Notes under the pieces: generated by a model | The model's input: the letters and a program-made list of their open reading frames with translations, nothing else | What the model was told of the DNA's origin: nothing | Database searches by the model: none | Shown here: piece by piece, positions 1 through 6,681 of the stretch | Position numbering within the stretch: position 1 is the first letter of the stretch | Layout: each line of letters opens with the position of its first letter | Assembly (NCBI GenBank): GCA_026419705.1 | Contig: JANZYY010000090.1 | Coordinates: 1 to 9,970 of the forward strand | Source of the DNA: Fischerella sp. | GTDB taxonomy: Bacteria > Cyanobacteriota > Cyanobacteriia > Cyanobacteriales > Nostocaceae | DNA: 9,970 nucleotides | Direction: 5' to 3' | Translations under genes and position numbers: made by a program

Positions 1-198
1 CACTAAGGGTGCTTCGATAAATACTGGCACAGATACCAAAAATACGGCTGCGGCAAATACTAACCATGTTTGACGGTAGGAAGATAAGAGAGGGAGAGAG
101 GGAGACAGAGGGGGAGCAAGAGGAACGATCTGTTTTTCCAGGGTCTGAGCGTCAGTCTTGACGGAGGTAGAAGCAGTGTAGGAAGACAAAGGATTGTT
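1..198 (-). CDS. DUF3120 family membrane protein, 5' part only
   Basis: The 3' end lies beyond the left edge, and 66 codons are visible. A Ser/Thr/Pro-rich, poorly conserved N-terminus is followed by the first membrane segment, which reads YRQTWLVFAAAVFLV then SVPVFIEAPLV. I recognise this as the start of DUF3120, a cyanobacterial integral membrane family of unknown function. No ATG lies in frame, so the start is most likely the TTG at 196-198. The nearest upstream in-frame stop is a TAA beyond 220, and no clear Shine-Dalgarno sequence precedes the TTG. A low-complexity Leu/Ser/Pro stretch just before the membrane segment is encoded by a purine/pyrimidine-biased tract (about 84-120) and looks like an in-frame expansion. 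The gene diverges from uppP across about 200 bp. The family call rests on memory of the motif, and the rest of the protein cannot be checked here. Confidence 0.72.
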
Positions 199-401
199 AA
201 TCAAGTTTTTAATATTGTTTACTTAACTTTATCTTATTTAAGATACCATAACATATATCCCCCTCTGGGGCATAATCATAGTATCTTTTTTGAGTGAGAA
301 AACCACATTGTTGGGAAAATAGCCTCCCGGAACAACCTCATTCAAGGACGTAAAGTTGGATAATTCGGTAAAGTTACGCAGCCGTTTCTGGAGTCTGGTG
401 A
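199..401. promoter_or_regulatory. divergent intergenic region between DUF3120 gene and uppP
   Basis: This 203-bp AT-rich spacer must hold the promoters of both divergent genes. A 7-bp perfect inverted repeat, TATCTTA-TT-TAAGATA, lies at 230-245 and could be an operator or a small hairpin. A 4-bp stem CCCC-TCT-GGGG follows at 260-270. I see no unambiguous -35/-10 pair for either direction. CATAAT at 271-276 is the best -10-like hexamer for uppP, but it has no good -35 partner. No ORF or RNA gene is evident. Confidence 0.4.
390..393 (+). promoter_or_regulatory. ribosome binding site of uppP
   Basis: GGAG lies 8 nt upstream of the ATG at 402. It supports that start over the in-frame ATG at 411, which would leave a 17-nt gap. 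Confidence 0.6.
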
Positions 402-1310
402 ATGGGGACAATGTTTTTAGGCGGAATAAATTTTTTATTGCCTGTAGGAAATTATCTGATGCAAACAGCTAGTAATGCTGTTGCGGGTGAAACCAGCATG
501 GTTGGGGAAATAGTGCAAGGATTTATTTTAGGCCTGGTCCAAGGCATTACGGAATTTTTACCTATCAGCAGTACCGCTCACCTGATAATATTTCGAGACG
601 TTTTAGGCTGGAAGGCGACATGGAGTAAGGCCGCAGTTGATGGGATTCAACTTGGTAGCGTTTTTGCGGTAGTCATGTACTTTTGGAAAGACATTCGCAA
701 CATTTTGGGGGGTGCTTGGTTAGCATTTCAGCATAAACAATGGCAGCGATATGAATGGAAAATGTTTGTGGGGATTGCGATTGGGATGTTTCCCGCCTTA
801 TTAGGTGGTTTAACACTCAAGGTTATAGATGCTGAGTTAGAAAGTCCCTTGATGATTGCGGGAATGTCAATTGTGATGGCAACGTTGTTAGGTTTAGCAG
901 AGAAATTTGGTTCCCGCAAGCGTGGTTTTGAAGAAGTAGAAATTCCAGATGGGATTATTGTCGGCTTAGGGCAAATGATCGCCCTTCTACCAGGGGCTTC
1001 GCGTTCTGGTTCAACTCTGACGACAGCCCTATTTATTGGCTTGCAAAGAGAAACAGCTGCTCGATTTTCATTTTTGTTAGGTTTGCCAACGCTGGCGATC
1101 GCCACGCTGGTTCAAACTAAAGATGTACTAGAAGTATCCCACATGTTCCTGCCGCTGATTGTCGGTATTATTTCAACCTTCGTATTCTCGTATCTATCTA
1201 TTGCTTGGTTGCTGAAGTTCTTACAACGAAGAAGCAACTGGGTATTTGTATGGTATCGCCTGGGGTTTGGAGTAGCAATTCTGAGTGCAATTGGTGCAGG
1301 AGTATTTTAG
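402..1310 (+). CDS. uppP: undecaprenyl-diphosphate phosphatase (UppP/BacA)
   Basis: This integral membrane phosphatase converts undecaprenyl pyrophosphate to the monophosphate. It recycles the lipid carrier for peptidoglycan and other envelope polymers, and it also confers bacitracin tolerance. The 302-residue product carries both family signatures. The first, QGITEFLPISSTAHL, runs over residues 47-61 and contains the (E/Q)xxxE pair Q47/E51 and H60, with the same spacing as E17/E21/H30 of the E. coli enzyme. The second, PGASRSGST, covers residues 197-205 and contains the catalytic-loop Arg R201. Several hydrophobic membrane segments follow, ending with two C-terminal helices. It is about 30 residues longer than the roughly 270-residue E. 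coli protein, owing to a hydrophobic N-terminal extension. The ATG at 402 has a GGAG site. The gene is followed by a relic of its own C-terminus (1324-1503). Confidence 0.96.
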   Translation: MGTMFLGGINFLLPVGNYLMQTASNAVAGETSMVGEIVQGFILGLVQGITEFLPISSTAHLIIFRDVLGWKATWSKAAVDGIQLGSVFAVVMYFWKDIRNILGGAWLAFQHKQWQRYEWKMFVGIAIGMFPALLGGLTLKVIDAELESPLMIAGMSIVMATLLGLAEKFGSRKRGFEEVEIPDGIIVGLGQMIALLPGASRSGSTLTTALFIGLQRETAARFSFLLGLPTLAIATLVQTKDVLEVSHMFLPLIVGIISTFVFSYLSIAWLLKFLQRRSNWVFVWYRLGFGVAILSAIGAGVF

Positions 1311-1323
1311 CCGCGAATGATAG

Positions 1324-1503
1324 ATGGAGACAGTGTGTTTGGTAGTTGGTGTAATTTTATCGGCAATATTTTTTTATTTAGCAATTGCTGGTTTGCTGTG
1401 CTTCCGCAAAACCCGCAGTTATTAGGTATTTGTTGAATATAGGCTGAGATTTGGCGTAATCATACTGGGGTCAATTGCCGCTGGAGTGTTGAAAAATAGT
1501 TGA
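1324..1503 (+). pseudogene. decayed second copy of the UppP C-terminus
   Basis: Starting 13 bp after the uppP stop, one reading frame aligns without gaps to the last 51 residues of UppP, at 29 identical positions by my count. It shares the blocks FYL.IA.LL, VFV.YRL.FGV and AGV at the same spacing. The frame opens at ATG 1324, hits TAG at 1423-1425, resumes directly and ends at TGA 1501-1503. The TAG aligns exactly with the Trp before VFVWYR in the intact protein, so a single TGG-to-TAG change explains it. Nothing corresponding to the catalytic N-terminal two thirds is present. The divergence suggests the remnant of an old paralog, or of a tandem duplication that lost its 5' part, rather than a recent copy. 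It cannot encode a working phosphatase. Confidence 0.82.
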
Positions 1504-1510
1504 TATTCGT

Positions 1511-1587
1511 TTGTCATTTGTCCTTTGTTTAAATGGAATAACAAATGACCAATGACTAATGACTCTTGACCCTTGACCAATGACTAC
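1511..1587 (+). repeat. heptameric short tandem repeats (STRR type), inverted arrays
   Basis: Six uninterrupted 7-bp units run from 1546 to 1587: TGACCAA, TGACTAA, TGACTCT, TGACCCT, TGACCAA, TGACTAC. Three units of the opposite orientation (TTGTCAT, TTGTCCT, TTGTTTA) lie at 1511-1531. GTCATTTGT (1513-1521) and ACAAATGAC (1541-1549) form a perfect 9-bp inverted repeat. Heptameric arrays of this kind are known from heterocystous cyanobacteria. The array runs into the next gene and supplies its first codons. Confidence 0.85.
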
Positions 1588-2905
1588 TATTCGTCCTGCT
1601 CGAATTACAAAAGTATTACCTAATTCAATTGCGGCAGAAATTGGCTTTGAAGTTGGGGACGCAATTGTGAGCATTAACGGTACACATCCTCGCGACTTGA
1701 TTGATTACCGATTTTTGTGCGCTGATGAAGTCTTAGAATTGGAAGTCTTAGACGCGACTGGAAAAACTCATTATCTTGAAATCGAAAAAGACTACGATGA
1801 AGACTTAGGATTAGAATTTGAAACCGCATTATTCGATAGTTTAATCCAGTGCAACAATCGCTGTCCGTTTTGCTTTATTGACCAACAACCACCAGGCAAA
1901 CGCTCAAGTTTGTATTTAAAAGATGATGATTATCGCTTGAGTTTTTTGTATGGCTCTTATCTTACCTTAACTAATTTGCCAGAACGGGAATGGCAAAGAA
2001 TTGACAGAATGCGCCTGTCTCCTTTGTACGTTTCCGTTCACGCTACAGAACCAGAAGTTAGAATGAGATTGCTGAAAAATCCCCGTGCTGGACAAATTTT
2101 GCAGCAAATCAAGTGGTTCCAACAAAGGCGACTGCAAATTCACGCTCAGGTAGTGGTGTGTCCTGGTATTAATGATGGCGTTCATTTGGAACAAACTCTC
2201 AGAGATTTAGCATCATTTCATACTGGCAAAGTGCCCGCAGTTGCTTCAGTAGCAGTAGTTCCAGTCGGGTTAACCAAGTTTCGTCCCCAACAAGACGAAC
2301 TGGTACCTGTTTCTAGAGAAAAAGCACAAGAAGTAATTAAACAGGTGCGATCGCTCCAGCAGCAATTTCGTCAAAAGCTTGATTCTACATTTGCTTGGTT
2401 AGCAGATGAATGGTTTTTAATTGCTGGCGAGGAATTACCCTCTGAATCTGAATACGAAGACTATCCCCAGATCGATAACGGTGTTGGTTCCATTCGTTTA
2501 TTCCTCAAAAACTTTGCCCAAGCTGCTGATAATTTGCTACCACCAAAAGTTAAAGGACGGCGAAAATTTACTTGGGTAGTTGGTAACGCTGTGGAAAAAG
2601 CATTTCAACCGATTCTAAAGCGACTGAATTCCGTAGAAGGTTTAGAAGTAAACATGCGTGCTATGAATAGCGATTATTGGGGACAAAATATTACCGTAAC
2701 TGGATTGCTAACTGGCCATGATTTGTTGTTAAATTTACAAGGACAAGATTTAGGAAATGGAATTTTACTGCCAAGCGTCATGCTAAAACATGGTGAGTTG
2801 GTGTTTTTAGACGATATGAGCGTCGAAGAATTGGCAAGTAAATTGGATACCAAGATATTTACTGTTGGGGGAGTTGAAGAATTAATTAAAACCTGTATTA
2901 AATAG
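1580..2905 (+). CDS. TIGR03279/DUF512 radical-SAM-like Fe-S protein with PDZ domain
   Basis: The 441-residue product matches the cyanobacterial TIGR03279 family, annotated as a putative Fe-S oxidoreductase of unknown substrate. Residues 1-60 form a PDZ-like domain (IRPARITKVLPNS, then GD.IVSINGT). A radical-SAM-type cysteine motif CNNRCPFC follows at C91, C95 and C98 (CX3CX2C), and it should bind a [4Fe-4S] cluster. The central barrel-like part contains LYVSVHATEP and VVCPGINDG. The last ~110 residues are DUF512-like. No transmembrane segment is apparent, so it is probably cytoplasmic. The ATG at 1580 is formed by the last A of one heptad repeat unit and the TG of the next, and no Shine-Dalgarno site precedes it. 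Because the conserved domain begins at residue 4, a much later start is unlikely. Repeats flank the gene on both sides, so cotranscription with its neighbours is uncertain. Confidence 0.93.
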   Translation: MTTIRPARITKVLPNSIAAEIGFEVGDAIVSINGTHPRDLIDYRFLCADEVLELEVLDATGKTHYLEIEKDYDEDLGLEFETALFDSLIQCNNRCPFCFIDQQPPGKRSSLYLKDDDYRLSFLYGSYLTLTNLPEREWQRIDRMRLSPLYVSVHATEPEVRMRLLKNPRAGQILQQIKWFQQRRLQIHAQVVVCPGINDGVHLEQTLRDLASFHTGKVPAVASVAVVPVGLTKFRPQQDELVPVSREKAQEVIKQVRSLQQQFRQKLDSTFAWLADEWFLIAGEELPSESEYEDYPQIDNGVGSIRLFLKNFAQAADNLLPPKVKGRRKFTWVVGNAVEKAFQPILKRLNSVEGLEVNMRAMNSDYWGQNITVTGLLTGHDLLLNLQGQDLGNGILLPSVMLKHGELVFLDDMSVEELASKLDTKIFTVGGVEELIKTCIK

Positions 2906-2910
2906 TTATC

Positions 2911-2961
2911 TGTCATTTTAGTCATTGGTTTTTGGTACAAACCAAGAACTAATGACCAAAT
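2911..2961 (+). repeat. heptad-derived inverted repeat after the TIGR03279 gene
   Basis: Arms 2921-2935 and 2942-2956 pair at 13 of 15 positions around a 6-nt loop, TACAAA. The arms contain GTCATTGG and its counterpart CTAATGAC, the same heptad vocabulary as the array upstream of the gene. It could act as an intergenic hairpin in the mRNA. The downstream T-run expected of an intrinsic terminator is absent, and the next gene's Shine-Dalgarno site starts 15 nt later. Confidence 0.65.
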
Positions 2962-2970
2962 AAAATCAGT

Positions 2971-2976
2971 GAGGAG
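2971..2976 (+). promoter_or_regulatory. ribosome binding site fixing a GTG start
   Basis: GAGGAG lies 6 nt before GTG at 2983. This strong site is the reason for choosing the GTG start, which also gives the protein a plausible signal peptide. Confidence 0.75.
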
Positions 2977-2982
2977 TAAATA

Positions 2983-5742
2983 GTGAACTGCCAGGGACAA
3001 ACCATAAAAAAAGGGAAATTTAGAAATATTAAAACAGCGGGATTTTTTATTTTTAAAATAAAATTTATACTGTCTAGCCTGGTGAATATTTTGCCAGTAA
3101 ATGCTACAACCTCTGAACCTGTATTCAGCGTTGTTCACACTCAAGAAAACAGCAATCAGTGGACAGGAATTGAAAATCGCTTGCGCTCAATGGGAGTGAA
3201 GTATTGTGTAATTTCCTTAGAAAGCGTTAAGAGTGCGGCAGATTGGGGCGATCGCCCAGTATTATTTTTGCCGAATGTAGAGAATCTCACACCAGGGCAA
3301 GCGATCGCGCTAGAGGAGTGGATGAGAAAGGGTGGACGCTTGATTGCTAGCGGTCCCGTAGGAAGTTCATCTCCATCGGGAGTGCGGCAATTACTACAAA
3401 CCCTCTTGGGTGGATATTGGGCATATAGCCTTGACACTCCCCAGAAGTTGCAACCTTCTTCATCAAATCATTGGCAAAGCCAAGACAAACTGTCTGGAAC
3501 AGTGCACGGTGGTATGGTGATTCCCAATACCTTAAATTCACAAACTGCTGCAGTTTGGAACACCAAAGATAATTCGCCAGCAGTTTTAACAACAGAACGT
3601 TCTACCTTGTTCGGCTGGCGGTGGGGAGTAGATGCTGCTTCTGAGGTGGATCTCGATACTGCTTGGTTGAAAGCAGCCCTCAATCGTCATTTAAAAAAGT
3701 TCTCTATTTTCATTAAAAAAGTACCAGAAGCTTCGTCAAACTGCTCTACCTCCCTCCCTACCACCTCCTCTAGCGAGAGTGGGAGAAATTCCTCCACTTC
3801 TTCTACTTCCCCCACTATCTCTACCTCCGGTTCTCCTCCTGAAAAGACCGCCACGGCTCCCCAGCCCAGAACCCTACCGAGTCATACGTTTCTCCATTCA
3901 GATGAGGCAATTGACCAACTTGAACATAGAGTGCGTCTGGATGTCATACCTAACTCCAACGCACCTATTAGCCGCAGTGAAGCGATCGCTCTGCAGCAAC
4001 AATTAGAAAATCTCATCGGTAGAGTAGAAAGCGCTCATTTAGCTGCTGCAGCATACAATGGCAATTCTGTGTCTGTAAAGGCACAGGAGACACAATTCGC
4101 TTCCGCTAAATCTGGAGCATCTCCAGTTGGTAGTCCAGTTGGTAGTAAAGAGAAGGTTCTGGCACAAGCACGGGAAGTAGTGAAAAACTTGCAGCAGTTA
4201 GTAGCACAAAAAAAGTATGCTCAAGCTCGCTCTAGTTGGCTAATGGCGAAGGCTTCCCTATGGCAGCAATTTCCTGTCGATCGCAGATTAGCTCAACCAG
4301 AAATTCGGGCGATTTGGCTCGATCGGGGAACAATTGTTCGTGCTGGTAGCGATCGCGGACTTGCTCAAATTTTTGATCGTTTGGCACAAGCAGGTATTAA
4401 CACAGTATTTTTTGAAACAGTCAATTCTAGTTACACCATATATCCCAGTCAAGTTGCTCCACAGCAAAATCCCCTCATTCGCGGCTGGGACCCACTAGCA
4501 GCTGCAGTTGAGCTAGCCCACGCTCGCGGTATAGAATTACACGCTTGGGTTTGGACTTTTGCGGCTGGCAACAAACGCCACAATCAAATTCTCAACATTA
4601 ACCCTAATTATCCGGGGCCAGTGCTTGCTGCTCATCCCGATTGGGCAGGTTACGACCAGCGCGGTCAGATGATTCCTCTTGGTCAGAGCAAGCCTTTTTT
4701 TGACCCTGCTAATCCCCAACTGCGGCAGTATTTACTGCGACTATATGAAGAAATTGTTACCCGCTATCAAGTCGATGGCTTGCAGCTAGATTATATTCGC
4801 TATCCTTTCCAAGATCCAGGTGCAGGGCAAAGTTATGGTTATGGACAAGCAGCAAGAACTCAGTTTCAAAAACTTACTGGTGTCGATCCAGTGAAGATTT
4901 CCCCCAAGCAAGGAGAACTGTGGCGGAAGTGGACGGAATTTCGCACTCAGCAAGTTAATAGCTTTGTTGCTGAAGTTTCCCAGCACTTGCGAGCAAAGCG
5001 ACCCAACTTGATTTTATCGGCAGCCGTATTTCCCCTACCAGAACAAGAACGCATTCAGAAGATTCAGCAGCACTGGGAAGTTTGGGCAAGGCAGGGTGAT
5101 ATAGATTTAATCATCCCCATGACCTATGCCCAAGATACCTTGCGCTTTGAGCGATTGGCGCAACCTTGGATCGCCTCGACAAAGTTAGGCTCTACCTTAT
5201 TGGTACCAGGAATTCGCTTGCTTGCTTTACCAACAGTCGGGGCGTTCGATCAGATTCAATTGGTCAGAGATTTGCCAATTAGCGGTTATGCTCTTTTTGC
5301 TGCAGAGAATTTTAACAATGATTTACAAAAAGTTTTTAGTCGCACTCAAGGTAGAGAACAAGGTACGCAACAAGAACCAATACCTCTACGTCAACCTTTT
5401 GCTGCTGCTGCTGCGCGTTATCATGCGTTACTACGCGAATGGAAGTTTGTTTCGCAAAACGACCAACTGCGATTGCCTGGCAAGACTATGTCAGAGTTTA
5501 ATGCCCAAGCAGAAGTTTTGCAAAGCGCTTTGGATCAACTAGCTGCTGAACCCAATGCTAGTAAGTTGCTAGCAGCAAGAGCAACTCTAGTTCGCTTCCA
5601 GTTTCAATTTCGGATCTGGATGCGCTTGCAAGCTGCGGAGAATCCCTACCAAGTCAAAGCTTGGGAAAACCGTCTGGGTGCAATTGAAAGGCTGTTGCGT
5701 TACGGCGAGAGAACTGCCGAAAAGTCAACAAAGCAAAAGTAA
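2983..5742 (+). CDS. exported GHL10-type glycoside-hydrolase-like protein
   Basis: The 919-residue product has a Lys-rich start and a hydrophobic stretch at residues 20-39 ending in VNA, with likely signal peptidase cleavage after A41. Residues ~47-235 form an alpha/beta domain resembling a glutamine-amidotransferase/DUF4350 fold (VLFLPNVENLTPGQ, then GGRLIASGP), with no obvious catalytic Cys. Residues ~249-303 are a Ser/Thr/Pro linker. Residues ~440-790 are the GHL10 (DUF187) barrel, beginning EIRAIWLDRG. They include WVWTFAAGN (522-530), DGLQLDYIRYP (598-608, with D603 a candidate catalytic or binding acid) and IIPMTYA (710-716). The last ~115 residues look helical. E. coli DigH, of the same family, cleaves denuded peptidoglycan glycans. 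A similar envelope role here is inferred, not shown. The start is GTG, with a strong ribosome site. Confidence 0.88.
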   Translation: MNCQGQTIKKGKFRNIKTAGFFIFKIKFILSSLVNILPVNATTSEPVFSVVHTQENSNQWTGIENRLRSMGVKYCVISLESVKSAADWGDRPVLFLPNVENLTPGQAIALEEWMRKGGRLIASGPVGSSSPSGVRQLLQTLLGGYWAYSLDTPQKLQPSSSNHWQSQDKLSGTVHGGMVIPNTLNSQTAAVWNTKDNSPAVLTTERSTLFGWRWGVDAASEVDLDTAWLKAALNRHLKKFSIFIKKVPEASSNCSTSLPTTSSSESGRNSSTSSTSPTISTSGSPPEKTATAPQPRTLPSHTFLHSDEAIDQLEHRVRLDVIPNSNAPISRSEAIALQQQLENLIGRVESAHLAAAAYNGNSVSVKAQETQFASAKSGASPVGSPVGSKEKVLAQAREVVKNLQQLVAQKKYAQARSSWLMAKASLWQQFPVDRRLAQPEIRAIWLDRGTIVRAGSDRGLAQIFDRLAQAGINTVFFETVNSSYTIYPSQVAPQQNPLIRGWDPLAAAVELAHARGIELHAWVWTFAAGNKRHNQILNINPNYPGPVLAAHPDWAGYDQRGQMIPLGQSKPFFDPANPQLRQYLLRLYEEIVTRYQVDGLQLDYIRYPFQDPGAGQSYGYGQAARTQFQKLTGVDPVKISPKQGELWRKWTEFRTQQVNSFVAEVSQHLRAKRPNLILSAAVFPLPEQERIQKIQQHWEVWARQGDIDLIIPMTYAQDTLRFERLAQPWIASTKLGSTLLVPGIRLLALPTVGAFDQIQLVRDLPISGYALFAAENFNNDLQKVFSRTQGREQGTQQEPIPLRQPFAAAAARYHALLREWKFVSQNDQLRLPGKTMSEFNAQAEVLQSALDQLAAEPNASKLLAARATLVRFQFQFRIWMRLQAAENPYQVKAWENRLGAIERLLRYGERTAEKSTKQK
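3740..3875 (+). repeat. pyrimidine-rich low-complexity linker tract inside the GHL10 gene
   Basis: The coding strand is almost all C and T for much of this stretch (for example CTCCCTCCCTACCACCTCC). It encodes the Ser/Thr/Pro linker between the N-terminal domain and the glycosidase-like region. The composition differs sharply from the flanking sequence, suggesting repeat expansion tolerated as a flexible spacer. Confidence 0.6.
4122..4145 (+). repeat. 12-bp perfect tandem duplication
   Basis: TCCAGTTGGTAG occurs twice in a row (4122-4133, 4134-4145), keeping the frame and giving SPVGSPVGS in the region before the glycosidase-like domain. It looks like replication slippage in a tolerant linker. 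Confidence 0.75.
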
Positions 5743-6108
5743 ATACCATATATTCGCCCGTTATTCAGCAATCAGCACGGCGATCGCCAACTTTTCTCTC
5801 TATTCTATTGACGAGTGGGGAAGATGCAGAGCAATTTTGGATTTTAATTTTGTGTATGGCTTGTGTATGGCGATCGCTTTACAAACCTAAATCCAACAAT
5901 TCCGATTTGGGTGTTGCATAAATGGGGATGGAGAATGAACCACAAAGACGCCAAGAACACCAAGAATTGAGTTTTTCAATGAAAAGGGAAAATAAAATCA
6001 TTCCGCTGTCTCTGCAACGCCCCGATTTGCATTAGCTAGAACAAAACGTCGTCCTTCATTTGAAAATTTTACTCAGCAAGCATTAAATATGTGCTTTTTG
6101 ATGTTGAA
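5743..6108. other. 366-bp region between convergent genes, no confident gene
   Basis: The GHL10 gene ends at 5742, and the minus-strand 173-residue gene ends at 6109. I see no convincing ORF and no classical terminator with a T-run. Contents are two HIP1 sites (5780, 5870), the 112-bp candidate mobile element at 5910-6021, and a short open minus-strand stretch (about 5998-6072). That stretch would read SNEGRRFVLANANRGV and so on, between two stops, and may be a gene scrap. Confidence 0.6.
5910..6021. mobile_element. candidate 112-bp MITE with 8-bp target duplication
   Basis: The left end GGTGTTGCA (5910-5918) and the right end TGCAACGCC (6013-6021, reverse complement GGCGTTGCA) are terminal inverted repeats matching at 8 of 9 positions. 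The identical octamer CCGATTTG directly abuts both ends (5902-5909 and 6022-6029), as a target-site duplication would. The interior has no coding capacity. It includes ACCACAAAGACGCCAAGAAC, reminiscent of an ACCACAGAGACRCAGAG-type sequence common in cyanobacterial intergenic DNA. The GGTGnTGC tip and 8-bp duplication resemble IS1-family elements, so it may have been mobilised by such a transposase. The family assignment is tentative. Confidence 0.55.
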
Positions 6109-6630
6109 TTAATCTTGACATATTTTTTCCCCAGTCGAGGGTGTGAATATCGGTTGGAATTCTACCCATTCTTTGCATACAGTTTGGTAACATTGCGGTG
6201 GTGTAATTGGTAAATTAGTTAAATAGAAAAATCCAGCTTGATGACCGTACTCTAACAAGAATACAACATCAGTCTGCGGATTATACTTATCTACAGCTTC
6301 AAGAATATGGGCATTCATGAAGTGTCTTTGTAACAGTAAGGTATCCGGTGCTGCTAACCACGCATTTAAGAATGCTGCAAGATTGCTACGTGGGATAAAA
6401 TGCGCTTTAAATGTTTCGCCAGCGATACCTATATAGGGGGAATTGGTGCTGCAAATCACGACACCACGTTCTCCTCCTAAATAGCCAACCCAAGCGTTGT
6501 AACCAATTGCCAATAAATTGGTAGTGATAAACGCTTGTTGCCAACAATTTTGGGTGTTTATTTCGGGGATCATATCGATTAAACCCATGAATTGATATGA
6601 GGTATTTCCAAAACTAAATTTATGAGACAA
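6109..6630 (-). CDS. unrecognised protein, paralog of the 180-residue gene product
   Basis: I do not recognise a named family. The 173-residue product has no signal peptide and no clear membrane helix. It aligns with the protein encoded at 7104-7646 over most of its length. Shared blocks are Y.AW.G (A46, W47) with RG.V.C.TN (C60), ILxAVDxYNPQ (AVD 112-114, YNPQ 116-119) and ISTPP-type PP[QE]CYQxVC (144-152, Cys147 and Cys152) followed by EF.P. Three cysteines are conserved between the two, possibly for metal binding or a disulfide. The full ORF starts at TTG 6630, just after an in-frame TGA, but no Shine-Dalgarno site is visible. ATG at 6588 or 6573 is possible and would trim 14 or 19 residues without touching the conserved core. 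It is the last gene of a likely three-gene operon, 44 nt after the secreted-protein gene. Confidence 0.75.
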   Translation of the reverse strand: MSHKFSFGNTSYQFMGLIDMIPEINTQNCWQQAFITTNLLAIGYNAWVGYLGGERGVVICSTNSPYIGIAGETFKAHFIPRSNLAAFLNAWLAAPDTLLLQRHFMNAHILEAVDKYNPQTDVVFLLEYGHQAGFFYLTNLPITPPQCYQTVCKEWVEFQPIFTPSTGEKICQD

Positions 6631-6666
6631 ATTTGAGTTATTTCATCAACTAAAAGCTGACTCCGC

Positions 6667-6681
6667 TCCCTATTCTAGGGA
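6667..6681. other. perfect 6-bp hairpin over a stop codon
   Basis: TCCCTA-TTC-TAGGGA is a perfect inverted repeat. On the minus strand it contains the TAG stop of the small secreted-protein gene (6675-6677) and lies in the 44-nt gap before the next gene. No T-run follows, so it is more likely an intercistronic mRNA hairpin than a terminator. Confidence 0.45.

Larger units (their letters stand above)
1095..5877. repeat. HIP1 octamers GCGATCGC, eight copies
   Basis: The palindrome GCGATCGC occurs at 1095-1102, 2347-2354, 3248-3255, 3301-3308, 3982-3989, 4349-4356, 5780-5787 and 5870-5877. It is highly over-represented in many cyanobacterial genomes and is the main taxonomic signal here. Reading by eye, I found none from 5878 to the end. 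Confidence 0.85.

Noticed and set aside
728..1105. Minus-strand 125-codon ORF inside uppP
   Set aside because: It is a mirror of the conserved UppP membrane segments, including the PGASRSG loop, and shows no independent coding evidence.
1546..1587. CRISPR array
   Set aside because: The units are contiguous 7-mers without spacers, typical of cyanobacterial STRR arrays.
2921..2956. Intrinsic terminator after the TIGR03279 gene
   Set aside because: The stem is AT-rich and imperfect, with no following T-run. It is better explained as an inverted heptad repeat.
2674..3144. Minus-strand 156-codon ORF across the TIGR03279/GHL10 junction
   Set aside because: It is antisense to the conserved DUF512 end, the repeat hairpin and the GHL10 signal peptide, with no recognisable domain or ribosome site.
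5222..5542. Plus-strand 106-codon ORF inside the GHL10 gene
   Set aside because: It is in another frame of a conserved, long coding sequence and has no recognisable product.
6667..6681. Intrinsic terminator between operon genes
   Set aside because: The stem is only 6 bp, overlaps the stop codon and has no T-run. The next gene follows closely on the same strand.
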